DNA of 9,609 nt from JAJFTV01 sp964532655 (GTDB lineage Bacteria; Chloroflexota; Anaerolineae; Anaerolineales; Anaerolineaceae). The stretch is from contig CAZHMZ010000148.1 in the NCBI GenBank assembly GCA_964532655.1, forward strand, positions 1 through 9,609. The letters are read 5' to 3'. Under the pieces are notes generated by a model. That model did not search any database. It was not told the origin of the DNA and saw only the letters and a list, made by a program, of their open reading frames with translations. Below, piece after piece: positions 7,021 to 9,609 of the stretch; position 1 is the first letter of the stretch, and the number at the start of each line of letters is the position of its first letter. The position numbers were made by a program, and so were the translations under genes.

Positions 7021-7995
7021 ATGGTCAATGCGCCTGTCGATTGGCTGTTGGATGGCGAGGCCTGGCTGCAATACCGCACCAGGATGGATCTATTAGGAGA
7101 GCCGGAAAATCACCCGCTGGTTCAGGCTGCCAGGAAAGCGCTGACAGCAGACCCCAAAATGCAGGCTCTGCTGCAGGAACTGGCCGGTTGGCCGGGCACC
7201 GTGATCGCCAGCCATAAAAGCGCCGGTCAGCAATATCACAAATTGGTTTTCCTGGCGGATGCCGGCTTTCAAAATGGCGAACCATCGGTAGACAGGATTC
7301 TTGCGCGGGTGATGGAGCACCAATCAGATGAAGGTCCGTTTGAACTGCCCATGAATATTCCTGTTCATTTTGGCGGCACCGGAGAGGATGCCTGGGCCTG
7401 GGCGCTGTGTGACGCTCCCATTCTGGTGTATGCACTGGCTCGCATGGGTTTAAGCCGCCATCCGGCAGTTTTCAGAGCGGCAGAATATCTGGCCGGGCTG
7501 GTGCGACCCAACGGTTGGCCCTGCACCGGATCCAAAGCGCTGGGTGGTTTTCGTGGGCCAGGCCGCCGTGAGGACCCATGCCCGTACGCCAACCTGGTAA
7601 TGCTAAAGGCATTGGCCGAGTTTGATGAATTTCGGGATGGAGCGGCCTGCCGGGCCGGTACCGAAACGCTACTGCATCTGTGGCAGGCAAGCCTGATCGA
7701 GCACCCATATATCTTTTACATGGGAACGGATTTTCGCAAGCTGAAAGCCCCCTTCATCTGGTATGACGTGCTGCACGTGGCTGATGTTTTATCACGGTTT
7801 GAGTGGGTGCGCCGGGATGAACGTTTTCTGGATATGCTGGCGCTCATCCAAAGCAAGGCGGATCCGATGGGCAAGTACACCCCGGAATCAATCTGGACAG
7901 CCTGGAAAGGGTGGGAATTTGGACAGAAGAAAGAGCCGTCGCGCTGGCTGACCTTTCTGGCATGGCGGATCTTCTACCGGGTTTCCAACAGTTGA
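7021..7995 (+). CDS. Alpha/alpha-toroid protein of a family often mislabelled NifH
   Basis: This is a 324-residue protein, using ATG 7021, which is preceded by GGTGAG. The frame is open from an earlier ATG at 6946, but that start would overlap the DUF488 gene and adds 25 unlikely residues. Visible blocks are RMDLLGEPE (21-29), a helical repeat region, and NIPVHFGGTGEDAWAWALCD (112-131). PNGWPC (163-168), REDPCPYANLVMLKAL (183-198) and a C-terminal SIWTAWKGWEFGQKKEPSRW (290-309) follow. Trp/Gly/Cys-rich helical repeats of this kind occur in terpenoid-cyclase and prenyltransferase-like toroids. From memory, close relatives in Chloroflexota and Firmicutes are annotated as nitrogen fixation protein NifH. 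That name does not fit, because there is no P-loop and no iron-sulfur CxnC pattern of nitrogenase reductase. There is no signal peptide. Function is unknown. It is likely co-transcribed with the DUF488 gene. Confidence 0.75.
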   Translation: MVNAPVDWLLDGEAWLQYRTRMDLLGEPENHPLVQAARKALTADPKMQALLQELAGWPGTVIASHKSAGQQYHKLVFLADAGFQNGEPSVDRILARVMEHQSDEGPFELPMNIPVHFGGTGEDAWAWALCDAPILVYALARMGLSRHPAVFRAAEYLAGLVRPNGWPCTGSKALGGFRGPGRREDPCPYANLVMLKALAEFDEFRDGAACRAGTETLLHLWQASLIEHPYIFYMGTDFRKLKAPFIWYDVLHVADVLSRFEWVRRDERFLDMLALIQSKADPMGKYTPESIWTAWKGWEFGQKKEPSRWLTFLAWRIFYRVSNS

Positions 7996-8176
7996 TTTTT
8001 CCCCATAAGAAGACAAATTCTTTCTGTATCATTTCCTCCCATAAATACCTGTTTCAGGGTATCCATTACTCTCGTACGAAATTTTGATCGCCTTTCCTGT
8101 TTTCAGGAATGGATTTATCATAGATACTGTTATCCTGGGGATATTTCTGTCTGATTGGAGATGAGATACCAATCTC
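7996..8176 (+). promoter_or_regulatory. Leader or intergenic segment before the MFS exporter, with three small hairpins
   Basis: Hairpin 1 (8045-8062) pairs ATACCTG with CAGG-g-TAT around TTT, with one bulged G. Hairpin 2 (8094-8109) pairs TTCCTG with CAGGAA around TTTT. Hairpin 3 (8161-8178) pairs ATGAGAT with ATCTCAT around ACCA and takes in the first two bases of the exporter's start codon. Hairpins 1 and 2 share the core CCTG-TTT(T)-CAGG, 48 bases apart, and could instead be operator-like DNA sites. Neither is followed by a T-run, so they are not intrinsic terminators. I see no clear sigma-70 promoter. Confidence 0.4.
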
Positions 8177-9463
8177 ATGAGCGAAAAAAAGAACGCACTT
8201 CAGCCGGGTGACCAAGCTGGAATGCACCGGCGGCAGCCGCATGATTTCATCATCAAGCCATCCAATACCTTTGCGGCGTTGAAATTTCCCAATTACAAAC
8301 TGTGGTTTATCGGCCAGCTTGCCTCCCTGGTAGGCACCTGGATGCAGAGCACTGCCCAGGGCTACCTGGTCTATCAGTTGACCGGTTCAGCAGCCTATCT
8401 GGGCTACGTGGGCTTTGCGGCAGGGCTGCCCACCTGGGTGCTCAGCCTGTTTGGCGGGGTGATCTCCGACCGGATGAGCCGGCGCAAACTGTTGATGATC
8501 ACACAGTCCATATCGATGACCCTGGCCTTTGTGCTGGCCATTCTTACATTCACCGGCTGGGTCCGCCCCTGGCATATCATCATTCTGGCATTTTTTCTGG
8601 GCATCAATAACGCCTTTGATGCACCCACAAGGCAATCTTTTGTGCGTGAACTGGTTGACCGCGAGTCGATGGGGAACGCCATTGCACTCAACTCGGCCAT
8701 GTTCAATTCGGCCACCGCGGTTGGGCCGGCCATCGCAGGCCTGGCATACGCAGCCTTTGGACCGGGCATTTGTTTTACCATCAACGGCGTTTCATACATC
8801 GCCGTGCTGATTGCACTTTCCATGATGCAATTTGCACCTTTTATCGCGCCCACCACCCGCATGGATCCCGTGCACGATATGAAGGTGGGGATCAGTTATG
8901 TTTTCCACAATAAGACCATCCTGATTTTGATCGGTATGCTGGCGGTGACCAGCATATTTGGCCTGTCGTATACCACCTTGATCCCGGCCTGGGCGGTGGA
9001 TGTACTGCATGGCAACTCGGTCACCAATGGATGGCTGCAATCTTCTCGCGGTGCGGGTGCGTTGGTTGCGGCCCTGATGATTGCCTCCTTAATCTCCACA
9101 ATGCGCAAGGGAAAAATGCTCACGCTGGGGTCGCTGCTGTTCCCGGTGCTGCTGATCGCGTTTTCATTCATCCGCTCGGTGCCTCTGTCGCTGATCACGC
9201 TGGTGTTTATCGGTTGGTCCTACATTATTTATGTCAACCTCACCAATAATCTGGTGCAGCACATCGTACCGGATGAATTACGCGGCCGGGTGATGAGCAT
9301 TTACACGCTGGTGATGTTAGGCATGTCTCCCATCGGTTCGCTGCTGGCAGGCTCGCTGGCGGATCACCTAGGCACCCCCACGGCGGTGTTGATTCTCGCG
9401 AGTGTGCAGTTATTCTTCGCGTTATTCCTGTTTTTCTTCACCAAAATTAAAAAACTCAACTGA
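8177..9463 (+). CDS. MFS exporter of the EntS / transmembrane secretion effector (MFS_3) type
   Basis: This 428-residue inner-membrane protein has about 10-12 hydrophobic helices. Landmarks of the MFS_3/EntS-like branch are FAALKFPNYKLWFIGQLAS (32-50) and GTWMQSTAQGYLVYQLTGS (53-71). MFS motif A follows as GGVISDRMSRRKLL (93-106). AFDAPTRQSFVRELVDRE (146-163), NAIALNSAMFNSATAVGPA (167-185) and VPDELRGRVMSIYTLVMLG (364-382) are also present. The family exports siderophores, macrolides and other small molecules by proton antiport; the substrate here is unknown and no biosynthetic or resistance gene is adjacent. The first 30 residues are a hydrophilic extension. The start is uncertain: ATG 8177 has GGAG 16 bases away, while ATG 8222 (M16) has GGTGA at 8207-8211. 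The gene is transcribed alone or read through from 7995, and ends at a strong terminator. Confidence 0.9.
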   Translation: MSEKKNALQPGDQAGMHRRQPHDFIIKPSNTFAALKFPNYKLWFIGQLASLVGTWMQSTAQGYLVYQLTGSAAYLGYVGFAAGLPTWVLSLFGGVISDRMSRRKLLMITQSISMTLAFVLAILTFTGWVRPWHIIILAFFLGINNAFDAPTRQSFVRELVDRESMGNAIALNSAMFNSATAVGPAIAGLAYAAFGPGICFTINGVSYIAVLIALSMMQFAPFIAPTTRMDPVHDMKVGISYVFHNKTILILIGMLAVTSIFGLSYTTLIPAWAVDVLHGNSVTNGWLQSSRGAGALVAALMIASLISTMRKGKMLTLGSLLFPVLLIAFSFIRSVPLSLITLVFIGWSYIIYVNLTNNLVQHIVPDELRGRVMSIYTLVMLGMSPIGSLLAGSLADHLGTPTAVLILASVQLFFALFLFFFTKIKKLN

Positions 9464-9492
9464 TCTGAATCGGTTATATATTGTCGGATATC

Positions 9493-9526
9493 ATACTGCC
9501 TGGTCTGCAGGCAGTATATTTTTCTT
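9493..9526 (+). terminator. Intrinsic terminator after the MFS exporter
   Basis: A perfect 10-base stem, ATACTGCCTG (9493-9502) with CAGGCAGTAT (9508-9517), closes a GTCTG loop. It is followed by ATTTTTCTT. It lies 30 bases after the exporter stop and is the clearest terminator in the window. Confidence 0.9.
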
Positions 9527-9609
9527 ATCGATTGCCGGCTTATATAAACAAAAGAGGCAATTTGTCATGGTTTGAATCTTATATTGGAGATTTTACAAGT
9601 GCATGGTAA
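9527..9609. other. Right-edge sequence, possible start of a further gene
   Basis: After the terminator there are 83 AT-rich bases. GGAG (9586-9589) followed nine bases later by GTG (9599), or later by ATG (9603), could begin a new plus-strand gene. Only three or fewer codons are visible, so no call is made. Confidence 0.2.

Noticed and set aside
7021..7995. Nitrogenase reductase NifH, suggested by the family's common database name
   Set aside because: No P-loop GxGGxGKS and no nitrogenase cysteine pattern; the protein is a helical-repeat toroid type.

Overview
The window looks like chromosomal DNA from a Gram-negative-like environmental bacterium of moderately high GC. The best guess is a member of the Chloroflexota, class Anaerolineae. 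That guess rests on remembered family distributions: an alpha/alpha-toroid protein often mislabelled NifH, a DUF4157 plus AAA+ ATPase pair of the extracellular contractile injection system (eCIS) type, and an EntS-like exporter. It does not rest on a marker gene, and the phylum call is tentative. There are no RNA genes, insertion sequences or CRISPR arrays.

Left third (1-4335, minus strand): a two-gene operon read leftward. It begins with a 731-residue AAA+ ATPase of the Afp15/PVC15 type (2140-4335). The next gene overlaps it by 8 bases and encodes a very long DUF4157 protein (2147 down to 1) that runs off the left edge after 715 codons with no stop. The DUF4157 protein has a YGN/VQR N-terminal motif, a zinc-protease-like HELTH domain and a proline-rich linker. 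It then has four diverged tandem repeats of about 62 residues and a Gly/Ala/Ser-rich hydrophobic tail. This pair is typical of eCIS loci, where the ATPase is a core accessory gene and DUF4157 proteins are thought to be cargo or cargo-associated. No sheath, tube, baseplate or fibre gene lies inside the window, so such genes would have to be further left.

Middle (4336-5315): a 460-base AT-rich gap without a gene, then a small plus-strand gene for a diverged HIT-fold protein (4796-5266). This gene is clearly poorer in GC than its neighbours (41% over 420 bases counted, against 58-70% in stretches sampled from neighbouring genes) and may be a transferred insertion.

Right half (5316-9609): a minus-strand saccharopine-dehydrogenase-like NAD(P)-binding protein converges on the HIT gene. 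It is divergent from a plus-strand pair made of a DUF488 protein (6534-6971) and a toroid-fold protein (7021-7995). A separate MFS exporter (8177-9463) follows a 181-base leader with three small hairpins, one of which covers its start codon. A strong intrinsic terminator (9493-9526) closes that unit, and a new gene may begin at the right edge. The right-half genes look like ordinary chromosomal genes; nothing in the sequence links them functionally to the eCIS-type pair.
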